Part shown: piece by piece, positions 26,755-33,909 of the stretch
How the letters are laid out: each line of letters opens with the position of its first letter
Position numbering within the stretch: the first letter of the stretch is position 1
NCBI GenBank assembly: GCA_009779265.1
Contig: WREP01000012.1
Span: forward strand, 1 to 59,775
Length of the DNA: 59,775 nucleotides
Direction of reading: 5' to 3'
Source of the DNA: Betaproteobacteria bacterium
GTDB taxonomy: Bacteria > Pseudomonadota > Gammaproteobacteria > Burkholderiales > Rhodocyclaceae
Program-made: the position numbers and the translations under genes
The notes under the pieces: model-generated
The model's database searches: none
What the model was told of the DNA's origin: nothing
What the model saw: only the letters and a program-made list of their open reading frames with translations

Positions 26755-27875
26755 CTATCTTTATGCCGCCCATAAGTGTAATGCGCCGCGCAAGCGCCTT
26801 CCGAGGACACCATGCACGAGCCGACCGGGTTTTCCGGCGTGCACACCGTGGCGAACAGCTTGCAGTCGCGCGGGCGCTTGACGCCGCGCAGGATGGCGCC
26901 GCATTCGCAGGCTTTGTGGTCGGGCACCGGGCGGTAGGCGAGGGAGAAGCGCCGTTCGGCGTCGTATTCGCCATAGTCATGGCGGATGCGCAGCGCCGAG
27001 TAGGGCAGCGCGCCGAGGCCGCGCCATTCGAAGCTTTTGCGCAGCTCGAATACCTCGGCCACGAGCCGCTGCGCCTTGACATTGCCGGCGCGGTCGACGG
27101 CGCGCGTGAATTCGTTTTCGACTTCGGCGCGGCCCTCGTTGACCTGGCGGATCAACATGCGGATGGCCTGCATCACGTCGAGCGGCTCGAAGCCGGCGAT
27201 GACCACCGGCTTTTGGTATTCCTCGGCGAAAAATTCGTAGGGCCGGCTGCCGATGATGGTCGATACGTGGGCCGGGCCGATGAAGCCGTCCAGCGGCACG
27301 GTGCCCCATTGGCGCACTTCCGGCGATTCGAGAATGCTGGCAATGGCCGACGGCGTCAGCACATGGCAGCAGAGAACCGAGAAATTGGGCAGGCCGAGCG
27401 CCGCCGCCTGCTGGATGGCTACCGCCGTCGGCGGCGTCGTCGTCTCGAAGCCGATGGCGAAAAACACGACCTGTTTTTCGGGATGTTTTTGCGCCAGCGC
27501 CACGGCGTCCATGCTGGAATAAACCATGCGCACGTCGCCGCCGCGCGCCTTGGCCTTTTGCAGCGACAGGCCGTTTGATGCCGGAACGCGCAGGCAGTCG
27601 CCGTAGGCGCACAGCGTTACACCCTGTTCCAGAGCCAGGCGGATGGCCTGGTCGACGCGGCCAATGGGCAGCACGCAGACCGGGCAGCCGGGGCCGTGGA
27701 TCATGCGCACGTTGGCGGGCAGCAGGTCGCTGATGCCGTAGCGCGAAATGGCGTGCGTGTGGCCGCCGCAGAATTCCATGAAATGATAGCGACGGGCCGG
27801 ATTGGCGGCGCGGCGGATGGCCTCGGCCAACCCGCGGGCGAGGTCGCCGTCGCGGAATTCGTCGATGTATTTCAT
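26736..27875 (-). CDS. hypD: HypD, NiFe-hydrogenase Fe(CN)2CO assembly scaffold
   Basis: 379 residues with all HypD marks: 'EFCGGHTHAISRYG', 'HGPGCPVCVLP' (iron-binding Cys), 'FFAIGFETTTPPTA' and the C-terminal Fe4S4 cluster Cys set in 'KACECGAILRG', 'RDCKLFATVCTPENPVGSCMVSSEGACAAHYTYG'. Together with HypC it carries the Fe(CN)2CO unit to the hydrogenase large subunit. It overlaps hypC by ATGA. The last three codons (T-H-D) and the stop come from the inserted cassette, without touching conserved residues, so the protein should work. Confidence 0.97.
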   Translation of the reverse strand: MKYIDEFRDGDLARGLAEAIRRAANPARRYHFMEFCGGHTHAISRYGISDLLPANVRMIHGPGCPVCVLPIGRVDQAIRLALEQGVTLCAYGDCLRVPASNGLSLQKAKARGGDVRMVYSSMDAVALAQKHPEKQVVFFAIGFETTTPPTAVAIQQAAALGLPNFSVLCCHVLTPSAIASILESPEVRQWGTVPLDGFIGPAHVSTIIGSRPYEFFAEEYQKPVVIAGFEPLDVMQAIRMLIRQVNEGRAEVENEFTRAVDRAGNVKAQRLVAEVFELRKSFEWRGLGALPYSALRIRHDYGEYDAERRFSLAYRPVPDHKACECGAILRGVKRPRDCKLFATVCTPENPVGSCMVSSEGACAAHYTYGRHKDSQATHD

Positions 27876-28117
27876 CCGGGCAGCATTTCGCCCATTTCGC
27901 CGCCGGCTTCCAGTTGGGCGAACAGCGCCAGCGTCCGCGCTGCCTCGTCGGCATCGAGCTTGTTCAGCGCGTAGCCGACATGGACGATGACGTAATCGCC
28001 GGGCGCTACGTCCTCGACCAGGGCCAGCGAAATTTCCTTCCTCACTCCGGCGAGATCGACGACGGCCATCTCGCCGTCACGCAGTTCCACCACTTGGGCG
28101 GGAATGGCCAGACACAT
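27872..28117 (-). CDS. hypC: HypC, hydrogenase maturation chaperone
   Basis: 81 residues beginning 'MCLAIPAQVVEL', the invariant HypC start in which Cys2 binds iron and contacts HypD and the hydrogenase large subunit. The OB-fold core 'VDLAGVRKEISLALVEDVAPGDYVIVHVGYAL' and helix 'KLDADEAARTLALFAQL' are typical. It overlaps hypD by 4 nt and follows hypF after a 249-nt gap that contains a palindromic repeat. Confidence 0.97.
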   Translation of the reverse strand: MCLAIPAQVVELRDGEMAVVDLAGVRKEISLALVEDVAPGDYVIVHVGYALNKLDADEAARTLALFAQLEAGGEMGEMLPG

Positions 28118-28131
28118 TAGCGTTTCCCCTT

Positions 28132-28234
28132 ATTCCATTTCCATATCAGCCGATTACTTTGTCGGCTTCGCTTGCCGTACTCCAGTACTGTCTGCGCTTT
28201 GCCTTCGCGTACTCGGCCGATCTGAAAACGGAAT
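28132..28234. repeat. Imperfect palindromic element, copy 2, between hypF and hypC
   Basis: Arms ATTCCATTTCCATATCAG... and ...CTGAAAACGGAAT pair through GCCGA/TCGGC segments. It is related to the shorter element at 22728-22796. Between it and hypF (28235-28366) an open frame on the minus strand without a start codon (...CKQHGFPALILEVLPPP...) may be a gene remnant; no further gene is seen in this gap. Confidence 0.55.
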
Positions 28235-28366
28235 TATTGCACCGGGCGCATTGTCCGCCACGGCGGGCGGCGGCGGCAACACCTCCAGGATCAGCGCAGG
28301 AAAGCCGTGCTGCTTGCACTCTCCCCCGCCCTGCGCTGCCGGCAGGCCGCCGGCCAGACTGAAAAA

Positions 28367-30778
28367 TTACTTGCCGCATTGCGCCTGTAGATGCTGGCGG
28401 CCGATCCAGGCTTGCCCCAGCGCCAGGCCGCCGTCGTTGGGCGGCACACGACGCGCTTCCAGCAGGCGCAGGCCGGTGTTTTCCAGATGGCCGCGTAGCG
28501 CCCGCATCAGCACCGCATTCAAGGCGCAGCCGCCGGCTGCCGCCAGCGTTTCCAGCCCTTCGCGCCGCGCTGCGGCAAGCAGCCAGTCGGCCAGCGCGGC
28601 GGCAAGCGTGGCATGAAACAGCGCCGCGCCGTAAGGCGCGTCGTCGCAATCGAGCAGGGCGGGGACTAGCGGCGTCAGGTCGAGCGTGCCGTCGCTGTCC
28701 AGCCGCCAGCCGCCGGCCAGCGGCGCAAGCGGGCCGTGGCTGGCGATCCATCCTGCCGCTAGCCCTTCCAGTTCCATCGCCGCCTGCCCCTCGTATTGCT
28801 GTACGGCGCGGCAGCCGAGCAGGCCGGCGGCGGCGTCGAACCAGCGGCCAAGGCTGCTGCTCGGCGGGCAGCGCAAATTGGCGGCGAGCATGGCGAGCAG
28901 CGGGCCGGTTTCGTGCTGCGGAAAGCGGCGCCGCCGCCAGTCCTCGCTGCGCTCACCGAGGCCGGCGACATGTAGGGCGGCCAGTCCCATGCGCCACGGC
29001 TCACGGGCGGCGCGGTCGCCGCCGGGCAGCGGCAGGGGGCGCAAGTGGCCGAGGCGTGTGCACGCCGCCCCTGCCACACGCAGCAATTCGCCGCCCCACA
29101 GGCAGCCATCCGGCCCGAGGCCGACGCCGTCGATGGCCAGCCCGAGTACCGGCGTTTCAATGCGATGCTCGGCAAGGACGGCGGCGATATGGGCATGGTG
29201 GTGGCCGACGGCCAAGGCCGGCACGCCCAATTCGTCGGCCAGGCGGCGGGCCAGCGCGGAAGAGGGATAGTCGGGGTGCAAATCGTGCACCACCAGTTGC
29301 GGTCGCGCTTCCAGGATGGCCGGCAGGTGCGCCGCCATTTCTTCGAGAAAGCCGAGCGTGGCGACATTGTCCAGGCTGCCGATATGTTGCGACAGCCAGG
29401 CGGCATCGTCGCGCATCAGGCACAGGGTGGTTTTCAGAAAGCCGCCGAGCGCCAGCGCGCACGGCCCGCCGCCGCTCAGCGGCACGGGCAGCGGTACATA
29501 GCCACGGGCGCGGCGGATCAGGATCGGGCCGGCGCGCAGCAGCGAATCGTCGCAGCGGACGACGATGTCGCGATCGTGTACCAAATAAGCATCGGCGATG
29601 CCGGCCAGTCGATCGAGTGCCTCTCCGTTACCGATGACCAGCGGCTCGCCGTGCGGATTGGCGCTGGTCATTACCAGCAGCAGATCGGAAATTTCGGCGA
29701 GCCAATCGCTGCCGCTCGGCCGACCCGCAGCCTCATGCCACAACAGCAGATGCAGCGGCGTCGCTGGCAGCATGACGCCGAGCCAGGCCAGGCCGGGCGC
29801 GATGCCGGGCAATTCGGTGCATAGCCCCTCCCCCCTCGGAGGTTGTCGCAAAAGGCTCAATCCGCGCCCTTGAAGCCCCTCCCCCCTCGCGGGGGAGGGG
29901 TTGGGGAGAGGGGGAGGTGGATCATCTTTTTCCGCCTTGGGGCAAAGCACAATCGGCCCCGCTGGCGAGCGCAGCAGCTTTTCGCATTCCGCGTCGATCC
30001 GCGCCAGTCCCGCCAGCGATGCCGGATTCAGGCCCATGATCGCGAACGGCTTGGCCTCGCGCTGTTTGCGTTCGCGCAGCGTGGTCACCGCTGCCGCGTT
30101 GCGCGCGTCGCAAGCGAGATGAAAGCCGCCCAAGCCCTTGATGGCGACGATCCGGCCCGCCCGCAGCAAGGCCAGCGCCGCCGCCAACGCATCGCCGGGC
30201 AAGGGCTGGCCGGCGGCGTCGAGCAATGAGAGGCGCGGGCCGCAGTCCGGGCAGCACGTCGTTTCGGCATGGAAGCGGCGGTCGGCGGGATCGGCATATT
30301 CGGCGGCGCACGGCGGACACAGCGGAAAAGCCGCGAGGCTGGTGCGCGCCCGGTCGTAAGGCAGGCCGTGGCTGACCGTGTAACGCGGCCCGCAGTGGGT
30401 GCAGGTGGTAAAGGCATAGCGCCAGCGGCGGCCCGCCGGATCGAAAACATCGGCGATGCACTCGGGGCAGAGCGCGGCGTCGGGACCGATGGCGCTGCCA
30501 AGCGCGCCCGGCAGGCTGCGCAGAATGGCGAAACCGCCCTGCTCCGGCGGTTCGGCGGCCGCTATATTAATAGCATCGACCCGCGCCAGCGGCGGCGCCT
30601 CGCGCGGCAGGCGGGCGAGAAATTCATCCAGCCGTTCGCCGGCAACCAAGAGGCTGACATCCGCGCCGTCATTGCGCACCCAGCCAGCCAGCCCGAGTTC
30701 CCCGGCCAGCCGCCAGACATAGGGCCGAAAGCCGACCCCCTGGACCAGACCGCGGATGCGCAGCAAGCGAGCAGGCAT
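28367..30778 (-). CDS. hypF: HypF, carbamoyltransferase of hydrogenase cyanide-ligand synthesis
   Basis: 803 residues, longer than the usual 750-770. Order: acylphosphatase domain ('LLRIRGLVQGVGFRPYVWRLA', residues 4-25), two zinc fingers ('CPECIADVF...CTHCGPRY' and 'CPPCAAEY...CPDCGPRL'), a YrdC-like domain ('RIVAIKGLGGFHLACDA') and a Kae1-like domain with 'HHHAHIAAVLAEH' and 'AAAGGCALNAVLMRAL'. It makes carbamoyl-AMP and carbamoylates the HypE C-terminal Cys. A 36-residue Pro/Gly/Arg-rich insert sits in the YrdC part, encoded by a dispersed repeat (29824-29928). The start at 30778 gives the canonical N-terminus. Confidence 0.95.
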   Translation of the reverse strand: MPARLLRIRGLVQGVGFRPYVWRLAGELGLAGWVRNDGADVSLLVAGERLDEFLARLPREAPPLARVDAINIAAAEPPEQGGFAILRSLPGALGSAIGPDAALCPECIADVFDPAGRRWRYAFTTCTHCGPRYTVSHGLPYDRARTSLAAFPLCPPCAAEYADPADRRFHAETTCCPDCGPRLSLLDAAGQPLPGDALAAALALLRAGRIVAIKGLGGFHLACDARNAAAVTTLRERKQREAKPFAIMGLNPASLAGLARIDAECEKLLRSPAGPIVLCPKAEKDDPPPPLPNPSPARGEGLQGRGLSLLRQPPRGEGLCTELPGIAPGLAWLGVMLPATPLHLLLWHEAAGRPSGSDWLAEISDLLLVMTSANPHGEPLVIGNGEALDRLAGIADAYLVHDRDIVVRCDDSLLRAGPILIRRARGYVPLPVPLSGGGPCALALGGFLKTTLCLMRDDAAWLSQHIGSLDNVATLGFLEEMAAHLPAILEARPQLVVHDLHPDYPSSALARRLADELGVPALAVGHHHAHIAAVLAEHRIETPVLGLAIDGVGLGPDGCLWGGELLRVAGAACTRLGHLRPLPLPGGDRAAREPWRMGLAALHVAGLGERSEDWRRRRFPQHETGPLLAMLAANLRCPPSSSLGRWFDAAAGLLGCRAVQQYEGQAAMELEGLAAGWIASHGPLAPLAGGWRLDSDGTLDLTPLVPALLDCDDAPYGAALFHATLAAALADWLLAAARREGLETLAAAGGCALNAVLMRALRGHLENTGLRLLEARRVPPNDGGLALGQAWIGRQHLQAQCGK
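29824..29928. repeat. Dispersed GC-rich repeat inserted in frame in hypF
   Basis: The stretch carries a 16-bp direct repeat AGCCCCTCCCCCCTCG at 29824 and 29875, and a palindrome CCCCTCCCC-CCTCG-CGGGGAGGGG. In hypF frame it gives P-N-P-S-P-A-R-G-E-G, the typical translation of a repeat usually found between genes. The edges are estimated from where HypF-like sequence resumes. Confidence 0.7.
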
Positions 30779-30871
30779 GGATGTGTCCCCGAAAAAATGG
30801 AACGCTACCATCAATGGCTGCGTTTCAAGCCGAAAAACGCCCCGGGGCTCGGCTTGACGCCTGCGCTGTCG

Positions 30872-30904
30872 TGACACAAAATTTGCCCCCGCCCCCTTGT
30901 GTCA
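30872..30904. promoter_or_regulatory. Candidate operator between hypF and the binding-protein gene
   Basis: TGACACAA-N17-TTGTGTCA is a perfect 8-bp inverted repeat in the 203-nt region between the divergent starts of hypF (30778) and the BtuF-like gene (30982). The half-site and spacing differ from the NikR-like site at 21932, so the regulator is unknown. Confidence 0.5.
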
Positions 30905-30981
30905 ACGGAATAAATCATTATGTTTCAACGGCTTGTGTGGCTGACGCCACCCGCTTCCGGACAGTGCGCTTGAAATTCGGC

Positions 30982-31875
30982 ATGAAACTGTTTCCTTGGG
31001 CCATTCTGGCAACTTTGCTCGCCTTCCTGCTTCCCCCTGCGCGCGCCGAAATCGTGGTCAAGGACGATAGTGGGCGCGAACTTCGCCTCTCGGAACCGGC
31101 GCGGCGCATTGTCGCCCTCGCCCCGAATGCCGTCGAAAATCTGTTCGCCGCTGGCGCGGGCGGCAAGCTGGTCGGCGCCGTCGACTACAGCGATTATCCG
31201 CCAGAGGCCGGGAAGGCGCCGCGCGTTGGCGGTTATGCGCGTCTTGACCTGGAAGCCATCGTCGCCCTCAAGCCTGATCTGGTGGTGGCGTGGGAGAGCG
31301 GCAACGACATGAAGCAGGTCGACAAGCTGCGCGCGCTTGGCCTGAATATCTATATTTCGCAGCCGCAGCGCATGGCGGATGTTGCCGACGAGCTTGAACG
31401 CCTGGGCCGGTTGGCCGGTACCGAGCGCATCGCCAATGCTGCGGCGCAAGGCTTCCGCCAGCGCCTGGAGGGCTTGCGCGCGGCCAATGCCGACAAGCCC
31501 AGGGTGCGCGTATTCTTCCAACTCGGCGGCGCGCCGCTGATGACGGTCGGCGGCCCGCAGGTCATCAGCAGCGTCATCGCCTTGTGCGGCGGCGTCAATG
31601 TCTTCGGCCATCTCGACCAGTTGGCGCCGACGGTTGGTCGTGAGGCGGTGCTTGAAGCCGATCCGGAAACCATCATCGCCACCGGCATGGAAGTCGCCCG
31701 CCCCGAGGCGCTGCGTGTTTGGGACAAATGGACGCGACTGACGGCGGTGCGGCGCGGCAATCTGTTTCACATCCACCCCGACATCATGCTGCGCCACACG
31801 CCGCGCCTTCTCGACGGCGCCGAGAAACTCTGCGCCCAACTCGATGTCGCGCGCGACCGCCGGCCCGCGCAATAG
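30982..31875 (+). CDS. Periplasmic metal-chelate/cobalamin-binding protein, BtuF-like
   Basis: 297 residues from ATG 30982 with a signal peptide ('MKLFPWAILATLLAFLLPPARA'). The helical-backbone ABC receptor fold is shown by 'VVKDDSGRELRLSEPARRIVALAPNAVENLFAAGAG', 'VGGYARLDLEAIVALKPDLVVAW' and 'LFHIHPDIMLRHTPRLLDGAEKL'. BtuF-type proteins deliver cobalamin to BtuCD; relatives bind haem or metal complexes. No permease or ATPase genes are adjacent. Position opposite hypF and near nickel genes makes a nickel or cobalt complex possible; cobalamin would serve the mutase at 52510. The frame extends upstream but the signal peptide fixes the start. Confidence 0.85.
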   Translation: MKLFPWAILATLLAFLLPPARAEIVVKDDSGRELRLSEPARRIVALAPNAVENLFAAGAGGKLVGAVDYSDYPPEAGKAPRVGGYARLDLEAIVALKPDLVVAWESGNDMKQVDKLRALGLNIYISQPQRMADVADELERLGRLAGTERIANAAAQGFRQRLEGLRAANADKPRVRVFFQLGGAPLMTVGGPQVISSVIALCGGVNVFGHLDQLAPTVGREAVLEADPETIIATGMEVARPEALRVWDKWTRLTAVRRGNLFHIHPDIMLRHTPRLLDGAEKLCAQLDVARDRRPAQ

Positions 31876-31912
31876 ATTCCCCTGCGCCGCCGGTCGTTTT
31901 TGATTTGTGAAA

Positions 31913-31940
31913 ATGACATCGCGTGGCCGCTGCCTATAAT
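31913..31940 (+). promoter_or_regulatory. Probable sigma-70 promoter for the Sco-type operon
   Basis: ATGACA (5 of 6 matches to TTGACA) at 31913-31918 and a perfect TATAAT at 31935-31940, separated by 16 nt, 28 nt before the ATG at 31968. A GGAGA ribosome site follows. Confidence 0.6.
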
Positions 31941-31967
31941 ACGCAATCCCTCTGGAGAAACTCGCCC

Positions 31968-32300
31968 ATGAAGCCCTTCCTCCTCCTGCCGGTTCTCGCG
32001 GCCATCGCTCTTCCCGCCGCCGCCGACGATACTGCCGGCGGCGCCGCCATCGTCAGTCTCGGCCAGATCAATGGCGTCGCGCTGGCCTGTCAGCAAATGG
32101 CTATCGCCAGCCGGGCGCGGCACGCCGTGCAGGACATTGCGCAGAAAACGCGGAGCAATGGCGAAATTTTCGAGGAGGCGACCAGCGCCGCCTTCCTCGA
32201 CCAGGGCAAGGGCCTTGAATGTCCCGATGTGGCGACGCTGAATACCCGCCTGGGCGAAGCCGAACAGCAGTTGCGGCAAGCCTTCCCGCCGGCCCCATGA
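31968..32300 (+). CDS. Exported small protein of unknown function, cotranscribed with the Sco gene
   Basis: 110 residues with a clear signal peptide ('MKPFLLLPVLAAIALPAAA'). The mature part is short, helical, and has two Cys ('VALACQQM' and 'GLECPDVA') that could form a disulfide or bind metal. Not recognised as a named family. It overlaps the Sco-type gene by ATGA, so a joint role in periplasmic copper or redox handling is possible but not shown. Confidence 0.75.
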   Translation: MKPFLLLPVLAAIALPAAADDTAGGAAIVSLGQINGVALACQQMAIASRARHAVQDIAQKTRSNGEIFEEATSAAFLDQGKGLECPDVATLNTRLGEAEQQLRQAFPPAP

Positions 32301-32884
32301 AGCTGTCGGCTCTCTTCCTGCTTGCGGCCCTGCTCGCCGGTCAGGCCGCTGCCCAGTCGGCGCACGAAATCCTGCTGGCCGAGCGCAACGAAGACATCGT
32401 CCCGCGCTATTTGCTCCAGGACACGCGCGGCCGCGCGGTGACCAGCGAGGATTTCTCGGGCCGTTTCCAGTTGCTGGCTTTTGGCTATACCTACTGCCCC
32501 GATATCTGCCCGACGACTTTGGTGGAAATGGCCGAGGTGCTGCAACGGCTGGGCGACAAGGCTGGGCGCGTGCAGGCGATTTTCGTTTCCGTCGACCCGG
32601 AGCGCGACAGCGCCCAGGTGCTGCAAACCTACACCGAATTTTTCGACCGCCGCATCCTCGCCCTGACCGGCTCGCCAGCCCTGATCCGGCGAGCCGCCGA
32701 CAATTTCCGCGTGCGCTACGCCAAATCGCCTGCCGCCAACGGCGAGCCGAATCAGTACGCGGTCGACCATTCGGCCGGCATGTACCTGATCGGGCCGAAT
32801 GGTCTCTTCATTCGCAAATTCGCCTACGCCACGCCGATCGACACGCTGGTCGACACCCTCACGGAACTGCTGGCGATTCCTTGA
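32297..32884 (+). CDS. SCO1/SenC family copper/redox protein
   Basis: 195 residues: signal peptide ('LSALFLLAALLAGQAAA'), thioredoxin fold, the copper-binding CxxxC in 'GYTYCPDICPTTL' and the third ligand His in 'VDHSAGMYLIGP'. 'IFVSVDPERDSAQVLQTYTEFF' is a family hallmark. Sco proteins deliver copper to cytochrome oxidase or act as periplasmic thiol reductants. Start at ATG 32297 overlaps the previous stop. No oxidase genes lie next to it. Confidence 0.94.
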   Translation: MKLSALFLLAALLAGQAAAQSAHEILLAERNEDIVPRYLLQDTRGRAVTSEDFSGRFQLLAFGYTYCPDICPTTLVEMAEVLQRLGDKAGRVQAIFVSVDPERDSAQVLQTYTEFFDRRILALTGSPALIRRAADNFRVRYAKSPAANGEPNQYAVDHSAGMYLIGPNGLFIRKFAYATPIDTLVDTLTELLAIP

Positions 32885-32905
32885 GGCGTTTGTCCGGGCG
32901 GCAGG

Positions 32906-33478
32906 CTAGGTGGACTGCGCCTGACTCCAGGCTTTGGCAAAGCAGGGCGACTGGGCGCCGATGGCGATATTGTGCTTGCCGGTGGCGATCCGGCAGAGAT
33001 TCAGGCCGCTCTGGTCGATGGCGGTGACGGCGGCGAGATCCATCTCATCCACGGTGACGCGGGCCAGCGCGTGCATCAGATCGTTGTGCAGCGCGGCGTT
33101 GAAGCCGCCGGTAATGCGCATGATCTTGCGGCTACCGACCTGATTCACGGTCAGGATCGAGGCATGGCCGGACGCCAGCGCCGCTTCGACGGCGTCCTCG
33201 ATGACGACCTGATTGATCGGCCCGGTCTGGAAACGGCCGCCGAAGACATCACCGATGCGGCTGACGATGGTGAGCGGCACGTCAATTACCGGCGAGCCGA
33301 ACAGCGAGAACTCGCAACCAGCGGTATGACCGATTTCGAGCGTAAGCGCGGTTCGGGCCATGAGGCCGGAGAGAGAGAGGTTTTCGATGCCGCCCACATC
33401 GACGGCGCCGCCATAACCAATGCGTACCTTGGGCGGCGAAGAGAAGCGGATGCGTTGATGTCTACGTTGTTCCAGCAT
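32906..33478 (-). CDS. PilZ domain protein with a STAS-like C-terminal domain
   Basis: 190 residues. The N-terminal PilZ domain has the c-di-GMP-binding arginine motif ('EQRRHQRIRF', RxxxR type) and '(D/N)xSxxG' as 'ENLSLSGLMA'. From about residue 108, 'GSRKIMRITGGFNAALHNDLM...DLAAVTAIDQSGLNLCRIA' resembles a STAS/anti-anti-sigma fold with a D-Q-S-G segment in the place of the usual phosphorylatable D-S-S/T-G. This suggests a c-di-GMP-regulated partner-binding protein. The next gene is a divergent chemoreceptor. The PilZ call is firm, the STAS call moderate. Confidence 0.82.
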   Translation of the reverse strand: MLEQRRHQRIRFSSPPKVRIGYGGAVDVGGIENLSLSGLMARTALTLEIGHTAGCEFSLFGSPVIDVPLTIVSRIGDVFGGRFQTGPINQVVIEDAVEAALASGHASILTVNQVGSRKIMRITGGFNAALHNDLMHALARVTVDEMDLAAVTAIDQSGLNLCRIATGKHNIAIGAQSPCFAKAWSQAQST

Positions 33479-33909
33479 GATTTGGCAGTTTGAGCAAAGT
33501 AGAGAATAGTTTGCAGTGTAGCCAAAATTGGTAATTGTTGCATTGAATTCTATGGCGCGAAATTACGTCGACCCGCCGCGAACAAGCGGCATTTCCGTCA
33601 AGTTCAGTTTTTTCACGCGCTGATTGCAAGCGAATCTGCGGTAATGCAAAAACGCTCTCCGCGGGTTAAAACAACGGCATGAAAAATATTTTTTTCGCAA
33701 GCGATATTTGTAACTTTCTCTTGCGCTGCCGGGTAAATCGAGGGAAGCAGCGTGGCGGGGATTTTTCCGCTTTGGAGTATTCATGCGATTGCTCTGTATG
33801 TGGGTTGGGTCGATGTTTCCCTCGTCGCTGCAAGCCGCTACAATTTACATATTTTGTATCTGCCGGTTCTCGCCTGGGCGGCCCGGCGTATCGAGAAAGC
33901 AGGAAATCC
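33479..33909. other. Intergenic region between the PilZ gene and the chemoreceptor
   Basis: 431 bp, more AT-rich than its surroundings, holding the divergent promoters. Open frames here are short and lack coding character. A weak sigma-28-like match near 33597-33625 was seen but is not reliable. No RNA gene recognised. Confidence 0.5.

Noticed and set aside
28146-28751. 201-codon minus-strand frame overlapping the hypF 3' end
   Set aside because: Shadow of hypF in another frame with random-like composition.
33597-33625. Sigma-28-like promoter upstream of the chemoreceptor
   Set aside because: Only about 5 of 8 matches per box and nearly 300 nt from the start codon; too weak to list.
33563-33784. 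Small basic ORF on the minus strand upstream of the chemoreceptor
   Set aside because: No ribosome site, no coding character, overlaps the probable promoter region.
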